From positions 103,253 through 167,252 of the forward strand of contig NZ_JONK01000008.1 of the NCBI RefSeq assembly GCF_000711885.1: a DNA stretch of 64,000 nucleotides, given 5' to 3'. Of the stretch, positions 56,372-63,912 are shown piece by piece. How positions within the stretch are numbered: position 1 is the stretch's first letter; each line of letters begins with the position of its first letter. The stretch is from Chromobacterium haemolyticum DSM 19808 (GTDB lineage Bacteria > Pseudomonadota > Gammaproteobacteria > Burkholderiales > Chromobacteriaceae). The translations under genes and the position numbers were made by a program. A model generated the notes under the pieces. It had not been told where the DNA came from. It saw only the letters and a list, made by a program, of their open reading frames with translations, and ran no database searches.

Positions 56372-57010
56372 TCATATTGATGCGGATGAATGCGAGCCCC
56401 GGCCCCTCCAGGCCGGCACCGTTGCCAGACTCAGCCAAGCCCCGCGCAAAATGCGCTCGCAAGCCGCGAAGGGCGCCTTGCCGCCGTCCATCATTCCGTA
56501 CATGCCTTCGAACAAACGCACCAGGAACTCGGCCGCGATGCCCACCTCGATGTCCTGCGGCAGCTCTTCCAGGGCGATGGCGCGTCTCAACTGGCGGCGC
56601 ACATAATGCATGGTGGCGCGGTCCATCAGCTCTCGGCGGCGCAGGATGCCTCGGTTTTCCTCATTGCGCTCGCACTTGTGATACAGGAACTCGGTCACCC
56701 GTTGCGCCGGGCCAGGCTCGTGGAACTGGCGCAAATAATACATACCCACCGCCACCAAGGTTTCGCCCGCCGAAGCCTGCTCCGCCGGGAAACGCAGCGC
56801 ATCCAGTTCGAACACCCGGTCCACCATTGCCCGGCACACTTCCATCTTGTTGTCGTAATGACCGTAGACCGCGCCGCGCGACACGCCGGCCGCGTCGGCG
56901 ATCTGCGCCATGGTGGCATTGGCGACGCCTTGCAGCAGAAACACCCGCTCCGCTCCGTCCAGGATGGCATCCCGGGTCTTTTGCGATTCTTCCTTGGTTT
57001 TCCTGGCCAT
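56372..57010 (-). CDS. TetR-family repressor (AcrR-like) divergent from a MATE pump
   Basis: 212 aa. TetR DNA-binding domain: RDAILDGAERVFLLQGVANATMAQIADAAGVSRGAVYGHYDNKMEVC (key part MAQIADAAGVSRGAVYGHY), typical of the AcrR/TtgR group. C-terminal ligand domain with RRQLRRAIALEELPQDIEVG. The divergent gene encodes a MATE exporter, and a near-perfect palindrome sits between them; it should repress both until a drug-like ligand binds. Confidence 0.9.
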   Translation of the reverse strand: MARKTKEESQKTRDAILDGAERVFLLQGVANATMAQIADAAGVSRGAVYGHYDNKMEVCRAMVDRVFELDALRFPAEQASAGETLVAVGMYYLRQFHEPGPAQRVTEFLYHKCERNEENRGILRRRELMDRATMHYVRRQLRRAIALEELPQDIEVGIAAEFLVRLFEGMYGMMDGGKAPFAACERILRGAWLSLATVPAWRGRGSHSSASI

Positions 57011-57050
57011 ATCCGCCTCTGAACTTTTCCCCAGATGCTACCTCAAAGAA

Positions 57051-57076
57051 TTAATTAATCAACCGTGATTGATTAA
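57051..57076 (+). promoter_or_regulatory. TetR-type operator between tetR and mate
   Basis: Inverted repeat TTAATTAATCA-ACCG-TGATTGATTAA, arms agreeing in 10 of 11 positions. It lies 40 bp upstream of the TetR start and 85 bp upstream of the MATE start. Confidence 0.65.
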
Positions 57077-57161
57077 TTGAATGGACAACATCCGACCCGC
57101 CCAGGCAAGGCGCGCCGCCCTGTCGTCCCTCGATCTTTTGAAACTCTCCTTAGGCACCACC

Positions 57162-58538
57162 ATGTCACACACAACAACAAACCACCGCGACCTGGACACG
57201 TTGCCGGTGTCCAAACTGTTCTGGCAATACACCATTCCCTCCCTCGCCGGCATGCTGGCCACCGGCCTTTACGTGGTCATCGACGGCATCTTCGTCGGCC
57301 ACTTCGTCGGCAGCCACGGCTTGGCGGCCATCGCGCTGGCCTATCCGCTGGTGATGATGCAAGTGGGCCTGGGCGCCATGCTGAGCATGGGCGCGGCCAC
57401 CCGCATCGCCATCCTGCAAGGCGGCGGCGACTACGAGCGCGCGCGCGCCACCCTGGTGGCGGCGCTGGCGCTGCTGGCCCTGATCAGCCTGGCCATCCCG
57501 TTGTTGGGCCTCACGTATCTGGACACCCTGCTGCAATGGCTGCAAGCCGACAAGCAGCCTATCGTGATGGCGGAGGCGCGCAACTATCTGCAATGGATGC
57601 TGGGCGGCGCGCTGTTCACCATGGGCCAAATGGTGGCCACCTATCTGCTGCGCAACGACGGCCGCCCGCGGCTGGCCACGCTGTTGATGGTGATAGGCTC
57701 ACTGCTCAACGTGGTCTTCAACTACCTGTTCGTCGGCGTGCTCAAGCTGGGCCTGGCCGGCTCGGCCCAGGCCACCTTGCTGTCCGAATCCGTCGTAATG
57801 CTGGCCGGCCTAGGCTATTTTTTCACCCGCCACGCGCGGCTGCGCCTGCGGCTGGCGAACTGGCGGCTGGATTGGCGCTGTTGCGGCCCCGTCCTGGCGC
57901 TGGGCCTGTCCAGCCTGTTGATGGAGTTCAACCTGGCCTTGCTGATGTTCGCCCACAACTTCCAGCTGCTGCGCTGGGGCACGGACCTCAGCGTGGCGGC
58001 CTACGCCACCGCCGGCTACAGCGAAGCGCTGTTCACCCTGGTGGTGCACGGGCTGGCGGTGGGCCTGCAGCCCTTGCTCAGCCACTCCACCGGCGCCGGC
58101 CGCCCGGAACGCACCCGCGAAGCGCTGCGCTACGGATTGCGCGTCACCATGCTGCTGGGTCTGACGGCGTTTGCGGCGGTACAGCTCTTCCCCACGCTGA
58201 TCGTGCGGATGTACAACAGCGAAGACCTGGCGCTGATCGCCGCCGGCAGCCACGCGTTGCGCCTGCACTTGCTGGCCATGCCTTTCGACGGCCTGGTGAT
58301 CATCGGCATCATCGCCCTGCAAGCGATGGCGCTGACGCGGGCGGCCTTGCTGCTGACCATAGGCAAAACCATACTGCTGCTGCCCGCCTTGTGGCTGTTG
58401 CCGCTGTGGCTGAAGCTGGACGGCGTCTGGCTGGCGATGCCGCTGGTCAACCTGCTGCTGGGCACGGCGGCCGCGCTGGCCTTGTGGGGCGCCTTCCAGC
58501 GCCTGAAACGTCAAGAGAACCTGGCAACCGCCGCCTGA
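57162..58538 (+). CDS. MATE-family multidrug/Na+ efflux transporter
   Basis: 458 aa from MSHTTTNHRDLDTLPVS; 27 upstream in-frame residues (from 57081) lack protein character. Twelve helices, MATE pattern: TLPVSKLFWQYTIPSLAGM, GIFVGHFVGSHGLAAIALAYPL, GVLKLGLAGSAQATLLSE and GYSEALFTLVVHGLAVGLQPLLSH (in part). Exports cationic drugs or dyes. Repressed by the divergent TetR protein by arrangement. A terminator follows at 58558. Confidence 0.9.
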   Translation: MSHTTTNHRDLDTLPVSKLFWQYTIPSLAGMLATGLYVVIDGIFVGHFVGSHGLAAIALAYPLVMMQVGLGAMLSMGAATRIAILQGGGDYERARATLVAALALLALISLAIPLLGLTYLDTLLQWLQADKQPIVMAEARNYLQWMLGGALFTMGQMVATYLLRNDGRPRLATLLMVIGSLLNVVFNYLFVGVLKLGLAGSAQATLLSESVVMLAGLGYFFTRHARLRLRLANWRLDWRCCGPVLALGLSSLLMEFNLALLMFAHNFQLLRWGTDLSVAAYATAGYSEALFTLVVHGLAVGLQPLLSHSTGAGRPERTREALRYGLRVTMLLGLTAFAAVQLFPTLIVRMYNSEDLALIAAGSHALRLHLLAMPFDGLVIIGIIALQAMALTRAALLLTIGKTILLLPALWLLPLWLKLDGVWLAMPLVNLLLGTAAALALWGAFQRLKRQENLATAA

Positions 58539-58557
58539 TCGCCGCCGTTCTCAACCA

Positions 58558-58584
58558 ATGGCCGGAAATCCGGCCATTTTTTTT
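58558..58584 (+). terminator. Terminator of the MATE gene
   Basis: 8-bp stem ATGGCCGG / CCGGCCAT (58558-58565, 58570-58577), loop AAAT, followed by eight T. Confidence 0.92.
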
Positions 58585-58801
58585 AGGCATTGGCGAACCG
58601 CTTCCAATTGCCATTGTCTATATCCTTCGCGCGCAAGCGCCGCGCCCCTTTGCTCCCGAGCCCCGGCCGGTTCCCGGCCGCCCTCGCGCCCCGTGTTACG
58701 TTGGGGTCGCGAGAACGCAGGCCGATTCGTATAGTGATAGCACCCGTCTGTTGGCGCCCGCGCCGCGGCTTGACTCCAACCCGTCAATAACAAGGAAAAC
58801 A

Positions 58802-59881
58802 ATGTCTCTGAAAACCATTCCCCACTGGACCGTCGCCGCCCCGCTTGTCGCCTGGGCCGCAATCGTGGCCGCACCCACCTTTGCCGCCTCCTCGCTGTTC
58901 ATCGCCCTGCTGGCGGTGCTGTTGGCCGGCACCGTCTTCGCCGCCGTCCACCACGCCGAAGTGGTGGCGCACAAGGTGGGCGAGCCTTACGGCACGCTGA
59001 TCCTGGCGCTGGCGGTCACCGTGATCGAAGTCGCCCTGATTGTCTCCTTCATGCTGGCCGGCGGAGAAAGCAAGCTGGCGCTGGCGCGCGACACCATCTT
59101 TTCCGCCATCATGATCACCTGCAACGGCATCGTCGGCATCTGCCTGCTGCTGGGCGGCCTGCGCCATCGCGAACAGAACTTCCAGCTCAGCGGCGCCAAG
59201 GTGGCGCTGACGGTGCTGGCCGCCATTTCGGTGCTGGCGCTGGTCTTGCCCAACTACGGCACCAGCGAGCCCGGTCCGCTGCTATCCTCCTCGCAACTGG
59301 CTTTCACCGGCGTGGTGTCCCTGGTGCTGTACGGCGCCTTCGTCTTTGTGCAAACCATACGCCACCGCGACTATTTCTTGCTGGAAGGCAGCCATAGCGA
59401 GGACGAACACGCGCCGCCGCCGTCCGTCAAAGTGACCTTGATCAGCCTGGCGCTGCTGCTGGTTTGCCTGGTGGGCGTGGTCAGCCTGGCCAAGCTGCTG
59501 TCGCCGTCGATCGAAGGCTTTGTGGAAGCGGCCGGCGCGCCTGCCGCCGTGGTGGGCATCATCATCGCCGCGCTGGTGCTGCTGCCGGAAGGCCTGGCCG
59601 CCGCCAACGCCGCGCGCGCGGACCGGGTGCAGACCAGCCTCAACCTGGCCCTGGGTTCGGCGCTGGCCTCCATCGGCCTGACCATCCCCACCGTGGCGCT
59701 GATCTTCGTGGTGATGGGCGAACCGCTGATCCTGGGCCTGGAAAACAAGGAAACCATCTTCCTGGTGCTGACCCTGCTGGTCAGCTCGATGTCGCTGGCC
59801 GTGGGCCGCACCACCATTTTGCAGGGCATCGTCCATCTGGTGATCTTCGCGTCCTTCGTGTTCTTCGCCATCAGCCCCTGA
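58802..59881 (+). CDS. chaA: ChaA-type calcium/sodium:proton antiporter
   Basis: 359 aa from MSLKTIPHW. Eleven helices, two cation-exchange repeats: HHAEVVAHKVGEPYGTLILALAVTVIEVALI with key Glu, and LPEGLAAANAARADRVQTSLNLALGSALASIGLTIP (key part ALVLLPEGLAAANAAR). The ChaA family exports Ca2+, Na+ or K+ for alkaline and salt tolerance. 217 bp from the MATE terminator, which holds GC-rich inverted sequences but no riboswitch I can identify. Confidence 0.9.
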   Translation: MSLKTIPHWTVAAPLVAWAAIVAAPTFAASSLFIALLAVLLAGTVFAAVHHAEVVAHKVGEPYGTLILALAVTVIEVALIVSFMLAGGESKLALARDTIFSAIMITCNGIVGICLLLGGLRHREQNFQLSGAKVALTVLAAISVLALVLPNYGTSEPGPLLSSSQLAFTGVVSLVLYGAFVFVQTIRHRDYFLLEGSHSEDEHAPPPSVKVTLISLALLLVCLVGVVSLAKLLSPSIEGFVEAAGAPAAVVGIIIAALVLLPEGLAAANAARADRVQTSLNLALGSALASIGLTIPTVALIFVVMGEPLILGLENKETIFLVLTLLVSSMSLAVGRTTILQGIVHLVIFASFVFFAISP

Positions 59882-59902
59882 GCGCCTGCTCTACGCAAAA
59901 AA

Positions 59903-59934
59903 AACCGCCAACCGTTGCCGGCTGGCGGTTTTTT
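59903..59934 (+). terminator. Terminator of chaA
   Basis: Stem AACCGCCA / TGGCGGTT (59903-59910, 59923-59930) with a structured 12-nt loop, flanked by A-run and T-run, hence usable on both strands. Confidence 0.9.
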
Positions 59935-59954
59935 ATTGGCGGACCCGGTTTTCA

Positions 59955-60094
59955 GAACCGGTTCATGATCTAGCGAGCTAAGGCGAGACAAGGCGAAAAC
60001 CGCTGAGAAAGCGGAATGTACAAGTGGTACATGAGCATTTCGAAGCGGGTTTCAACGCCGTATCGCCGACGCGCAGCAGATCGTAAACAGGTTC
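59955..60094 (+). mobile_element. MITE-like intergenic repeat, copy F
   Basis: 140 bp, closest to consensus. Left end GAACCGGTTCATGATC, right end GATCGTAAACAGGTTC. Exact TCA direct repeats (59952-59954, 60095-60097); the right TCA is the reverse complement of the TGA stop codon of the NTF2-like gene. Internal stems CCGCT-GAGAA-AGCGG and GTAC-AAGTG-GTAC. Confidence 0.92.
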
Positions 60095-60547
60095 TCAGGC
60101 CCGCATCGCTTCCAGCACTTTGGCGCTGTCCACAATCTGCACGAACTTGACGATCTTGCCGTCCCGCAGCGTGTAGATGTGGGCGAAAGAGGCGACAAAG
60201 CCTTTGCCGGTGGCGCGGTAGACGCCATGGTAGAAGCCTTGGGCGATCACGTGTTCGCCTGCGTCGTAGAAGCTGTCCACCGCCGCGCGGTAGCCTTCCC
60301 ACTCGCGGCCCAACCGCTCGTGCACGTTCTTGACGATGGACTCCGCGCCCACATAGGTGCCGGCGTAGGGGAAGCCGGCGGCTTCTGTCCACTCCGCGTC
60401 CGGCGCCAACGCGGCCAAGAGATTGCGGCCGTTGGCCTCGGAATCGCCTTCGTAAGTGGCGCGGACGATGTCCACATTGCTCAGGTGGCCCTGGCCCGGG
60501 GTTTGATTAGCGTTCATGTTGTTCCATCCAAAAATCGGTTTGCTCAT
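60095..60547 (-). CDS. NTF2-like / SnoaL-like protein
   Basis: 150 aa. Cone-shaped NTF2 fold pattern: DIVRATYEGDSEANGRNLLAALAPDAEWTEAAGFPYAGTYVGAESI (key part LAPDAEWTEAAGFPYAGTY), VDSFYDAGEHVIAQGFYHGVYRATG and RDGKIVKFVQIVDS. Many members are ketosteroid-isomerase-like with unknown substrate. It follows the DsbA-like gene by 9 bp with a strong GGGAAGGG ribosome-binding site, so the two are coexpressed. Its TGA stop is part of the MITE copy F target duplication. Confidence 0.85.
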   Translation of the reverse strand: MSKPIFGWNNMNANQTPGQGHLSNVDIVRATYEGDSEANGRNLLAALAPDAEWTEAAGFPYAGTYVGAESIVKNVHERLGREWEGYRAAVDSFYDAGEHVIAQGFYHGVYRATGKGFVASFAHIYTLRDGKIVKFVQIVDSAKVLEAMRA

Positions 60548-60556
60548 GCCCTTCCC

Positions 60557-61261
60557 TCATTGCGGCAACACACAGCTGTCCGGGCCGCAGGCCAACGCCT
60601 GCGTCGCAGCCGGGGCCGCGCTGGACGCGGCTTGGCTCAGACGAGCGCGCCAGGCGTCCGGCCGGCCCAGGTAGGCGCCCAGGTCCAGCACCGTCAAACG
60701 GCCGTTTTCCTCCAACGCCAGCGTGGGGAAGCCCTGGCCGCCCGCCTGGGCCAACAGCCGGCGGCTTTCCTGGAAGTGAGCGTCGGTGGCCGCGCCCTCC
60801 AAACGATGGTAAGCCGCGGCGAAAGCGTCCGCGTCCAGACCGATGTCGGCGGCCAGCTCGGCCAGCACCGGAAATTCCGCGATGCGACGGCCTTCCACGA
60901 AGTGGGCGCGCTGAATGCGATGCAATAGTTCCAAGCCGCTGCCGGCCGTTTCCTCCGCCGCCAGAACAGCGGTGGTGGGCGGCGCGGAATCCATCACCGC
61001 GCCATGATCCTTGAGCAAGCCGTCGAAATAAGCTTCGCCGAAAGGCTGGCCCGAGACTTCGGCTATACGGCGGTCGTGCGGCAATACGAATTGGCGCCAC
61101 TCCGGGCTGACCCGGCGACGATTGGCGCCCACCATCATGCCGCCGCCGTGCAGCGCCACCGTCAAGCCCGGCACGCCGCGCGCGGCTTCCAGCAAGGGCG
61201 CGGCGCCGTAGCACCAGCCGCAGAGCGGATCAAAAATAGTGTGCAAAACAATGCCGGACAT
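60557..61261 (-). CDS. DsbA-family thioredoxin-fold protein (FrnE-like)
   Basis: 234 aa from MSGIVLHTIFDPLCGWC; no signal peptide, so cytoplasmic. Redox motif Cys14-Gly-Trp-Cys17. The ALHGGGMM and QGGQGFPTLALE (cis-Pro loop) segments are DsbA/FrnE-like. Two more Cys occur near the C-terminus in ACGPDSCVLPQ, an unusual C-x4-C tail that could be a second redox pair. Cotranscribed with the NTF2-like gene. Confidence 0.85.
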   Translation of the reverse strand: MSGIVLHTIFDPLCGWCYGAAPLLEAARGVPGLTVALHGGGMMVGANRRRVSPEWRQFVLPHDRRIAEVSGQPFGEAYFDGLLKDHGAVMDSAPPTTAVLAAEETAGSGLELLHRIQRAHFVEGRRIAEFPVLAELAADIGLDADAFAAAYHRLEGAATDAHFQESRRLLAQAGGQGFPTLALEENGRLTVLDLGAYLGRPDAWRARLSQAASSAAPAATQALACGPDSCVLPQ

Positions 61262-61332
61262 GGCGGTTTCCTTTCTTGCGCCGCCCGCAACGCGGGCGGC
61301 CATACATTCAAATCTTCAGGCGTAGAAAGCAT

Positions 61333-61436
61333 GAAGGGCGGCAAACCAATCCTGAGGCAAGGCGCGCCGACGCCGACCGTACATGAAGTACGGCAAGTCG
61401 GCGCCGTGCAGTATCAGGACTTTCGCTGGCGGCCCT
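61333..61436. repeat. Nested palindromic element (~100 bp) between MBL and DsbA-like genes
   Basis: Several co-axial inverted arms share one centre: CCGTAC / GTACGG (61377-61382, 61388-61393), GCGCCGAC / GTCGGCGC (61364-61371, 61397-61404), TCCTGA / TCAGGA (61350-61355, 61114+300 i.e. 61414-61419) and GGGC / GCCC (61336-61339, 61432-61435). It can fold into one long interrupted hairpin, beginning 7 bp after the MBL stop codon. No coding potential. It may end or stabilise the MBL transcript, or be an intergenic palindromic repeat. Confidence 0.7.
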
Positions 61437-61443
61437 CAGAGCC

Positions 61444-62325
61444 TTATTGCGGCCACTTCATCTCGCCCTTGAGCACCTTGGCGCTCAGCTCCAAATCCGC
61501 CACGCCTTCCAGCTTCGGATAGCGCTGCTTCATCGCCGTCACCAGTTCGGCCGAGTTCTTGGCCTTGGGCAGTTCCGCTTCCAGCGTTTTCAGGTAGTCG
61601 CTGGTGAACTTCACCGAAGCCAGGGTGTGCGGCGCATTGTTCAGGAAATGGCCCGGCACCACGACCTTGGGCTTCAACGCCTGCAGGTTCTTCAGCGACT
61701 TCTGCCAGTCCGCGCGGTCTTTCGGAGTTTGGGTGTCCGCGGTCCAGACATGCATATTGCCGTAGGTCAGCACGCCGCCCATTGCGGTCTTGATCGACGG
61801 CGCCCAGATATAGGTGCGGTCCGGAGTCGGGCCTTTCAGACCCATCACTTGCAACTTCTGGCCGTCCACTTTCAGGGTGTCGCCCTGGATGGGCTCCGGC
61901 ACGATCACGGTCTTGGGCGCGTTATCCTTCAGGATCGGGCCCCAGTAAGCCATCTTGCCGTCCTTGGAAGCCTTGATCGCCTCGATGGTGGACGCGGTGG
62001 CCAGCACCTTGGCGTCCGGGAAGGCGGCTTTGATCACGTCCAGACCAAAGTAGAAGTCCGGGTCCGGATGGGAGATGAACACCGTGGTCAGCTTCTTGCC
62101 GCTGGCCTTGACCTTGGCTACCAGGGCCTCGGCATCGTTGCGCTGGAACTGAGCGTCGATCAGCACAGCCTCGCTCTTGCCGGTGACCAGTTCCGAGGAC
62201 ACCGGGAACAGGCTCTTGGCGCCGGGGTTGTAGACATCGACTTTCAAAGCGTCGGCTTGGGCGAAGGCGGCGGACATCAACAGGGCGCCTGCTACAAAGC
62301 TGCCGGAAATGCGGTGTTGGATCAT
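61444..62325 (-). CDS. Secreted MBL-fold protein with a degenerate metal motif
   Basis: 293 aa from MIQHRISGSFV (ATG 62337 is a possible alternative). Signal peptide to about residue 25 (ADA). MBL core: EAVLIDAQFQRNDAEALV, ISHPDPDFYFGLDVIKAAFP and VVPGHFLNNAPHTL. The canonical HxHxDH reads His86-Pro-Asp88-Pro-Asp90-Phe91, so two His ligands are missing. Similar HPDPDH proteins exist among MBL-fold hydrolases; Phe91 is unusual. Divergent from a LysR gene (128 bp). Confidence 0.8.
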   Translation of the reverse strand: MIQHRISGSFVAGALLMSAAFAQADALKVDVYNPGAKSLFPVSSELVTGKSEAVLIDAQFQRNDAEALVAKVKASGKKLTTVFISHPDPDFYFGLDVIKAAFPDAKVLATASTIEAIKASKDGKMAYWGPILKDNAPKTVIVPEPIQGDTLKVDGQKLQVMGLKGPTPDRTYIWAPSIKTAMGGVLTYGNMHVWTADTQTPKDRADWQKSLKNLQALKPKVVVPGHFLNNAPHTLASVKFTSDYLKTLEAELPKAKNSAELVTAMKQRYPKLEGVADLELSAKVLKGEMKWPQ

Positions 62326-62453
62326 GATGGTTTCCATTTGGTGAATTTGAGATCGGTCGGCTTGGTAGCAAGCCTGATGTGAATCATAGATTGCTATTTT
62401 CGAATCAAAAACCGGATAATAAGCAATGGTTAGTTGCATAAATCGAGCGAATC

Positions 62454-63368
62454 ATGGATAGGATCACCGCCGCGCAAGTGTTTGTGGCCATTACCGAACG
62501 CGGCAGCCTGGTGGCCGCGGCGGAGACTCTGGACATGTCGCGGGCGATGATCACCCGCTATCTGGCGGAGATGGAGGAATGGGCCGGCACCCGCCTCCTG
62601 CACCGCACCACGCGGCGGCTAAGCCTGACCCCGGCCGGCGAGGAGACGCTGGCGCGTTGCCGGCAGATGCTGGAAATCGCCGGTCAGATGCCGGCGGCCA
62701 ACAGCGCGGACCCAGGCCAGCCGCAGGGGCTGCTGCGCATCAGTTGCGCGCAGTCGCTGGCGCAGGACGCGCTGGCGGCGGCGGTGACCGAGTTTCTGCG
62801 CCGCTTTCCGCAAACCGCCATTGATTTGCAGATCAGCAACCGCGCGGTCAATCTGGTGGAAGAAAGAATCGACCTGGCCATCCGCATCACCAACGCGCTG
62901 GACCCCAGTCTGATCGCCCGGCCGCTGGCCAGTTGCGCGTCGGTGATCTGCGCCTCTCCCGCCTACCTGGCCGCCCACGGCGCGCCCAAGCGGTTGGAGG
63001 ATTTGTCGCTGCACAACTGTCTGACTTACTCCTACTTTGGCAAGAGCCTGTGGCGTTTTCAGCGTCACGGAGAGCAGTTGGCGGTGCCGGTCAGCGGCAA
63101 TCTGAGCGCCAATGAGTCCATGGTGTTGTTGTCCGCCACCGCGGCCGGCGCGGGCATCGCCTTGCAGCCCTTGTATTCCGCCGCCCCACTAATCGCCAGC
63201 GGTCAGTTGGTGGCTTTGTTGCCGGAGTATCAGCCGCAGGAATTGGGCATTTACGGTATTTACGCTTCGCGCCGGCAGATGCCGGCCACTTTGCGGGCGA
63301 TGCTGGATTTTCTGGTGGAGCGGTTCGCCAGCGATCCGGCTTGGCAGGCGCGTACCGCCGGGGGCTGA
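62454..63368 (+). CDS. LysR-family regulator divergent from the MBL-fold gene
   Basis: 304 aa. Winged helix RITAAQVFVAITERGSLVAAAETLDMSRAMITRYLAEMEEWAGTRLLHRTTRR (key part DMSRAMITRYLAEME); effector domain of the CrgA/YhjC type (LRISCAQSLAQDAL; HNCLTYSYFGKSLWRF). By the divergent arrangement it should control the MBL-fold gene. The gap contains a TTGCT...AGCAA inverted repeat (62391-62395, 62422-62426). Confidence 0.88.
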   Translation: MDRITAAQVFVAITERGSLVAAAETLDMSRAMITRYLAEMEEWAGTRLLHRTTRRLSLTPAGEETLARCRQMLEIAGQMPAANSADPGQPQGLLRISCAQSLAQDALAAAVTEFLRRFPQTAIDLQISNRAVNLVEERIDLAIRITNALDPSLIARPLASCASVICASPAYLAAHGAPKRLEDLSLHNCLTYSYFGKSLWRFQRHGEQLAVPVSGNLSANESMVLLSATAAGAGIALQPLYSAAPLIASGQLVALLPEYQPQELGIYGIYASRRQMPATLRAMLDFLVERFASDPAWQARTAGG

Positions 63369-63912
63369 GGTCGGGTGGGGTGCTTGCTTCGGCTAGGTAA
63401 GGGGTTTGAATCCGCTTCGCGGATGATGGATTTGATTGCCGGGGCCCGTCAGGCCCGAGGCGCGGCTGAACTCGCACCGCGCTAACGTCGCGCTGCTCGA
63501 ACAAGCAGCCGCTTAAAACCTCGGGCCTGCCACCCGACGGCAGGCTTGAAGGGACCTGGGGCGCGTCGGAGACGTTCTTTCTTCTTGATTTGCCTTAGAT
63601 ATCCACAGGCGGGGTCAAACTGGACAGTTATCCACAAAAATAAACAACAAAGCTAATATCACTCTTTCTTTTCAATTCTTTTCAAAAAATACCACCTCGT
63701 GTAGCGCCCAAGTGTCCCCTCGGGGCGCGCTCCGGGTTTCGCGTCCTGGGGGACGAGGGGGGCTGGAAGGGGGCGGCAGCCCGCCCCCTCCCCGTCTTAT
63801 TCCCTCGCGACGCTGCGCTTGCCTCGCTCGGTCAGCGCGGAAAGCGGCACCTAAATCAATATCCGCGAAGCGGATTCAAAACCAGATCACTCAACAAGTA
63901 AGCCGCGCTCAA
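63369..63912. other. Gene-free structured region
   Basis: 544 bp with no convincing gene. It is bounded by a 20-bp inverted repeat (63405-63424 and 63861-63880), each arm itself containing ATCCGC-TTC-GCGGAT. Between lie a three-stem fold at 63450-63529, a hairpin GCCTGCC / GGCAGGC at 63525-63545, DnaA-box-like sequences at 63599-63636, an A/T-rich tract, and a GC hairpin GGGGGCGG / CCGCCCCC (63769-63788). Confidence 0.6.
63599..63636 (+). other. Two DnaA-box-like sequences
   Basis: TTATCCACA (63628-63636) is a perfect consensus DnaA box; ATATCCACA (63599-63607) has one mismatch. They lie in the same orientation, followed by about 70 bp of A/T-rich sequence. Two boxes alone are too few for a chromosomal origin. 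Confidence 0.4.

Noticed and set aside
58585..58801. yybP-ykoY-type or other riboswitch upstream of chaA
   Set aside because: GC-rich inverted sequences are present, but I cannot match a conserved core.
57077..59881. 934-residue frame appearing to fuse a MATE shadow with ChaA
   Set aside because: Its first 570 residues are an out-of-frame reading of the MATE gene; a terminator and a clear ATG at 58802 separate ChaA.
63599..63700. Chromosomal origin of replication
   Set aside because: Only two DnaA-like boxes, and none of dnaA, dnaN, rpmH, gidA or parAB is nearby.
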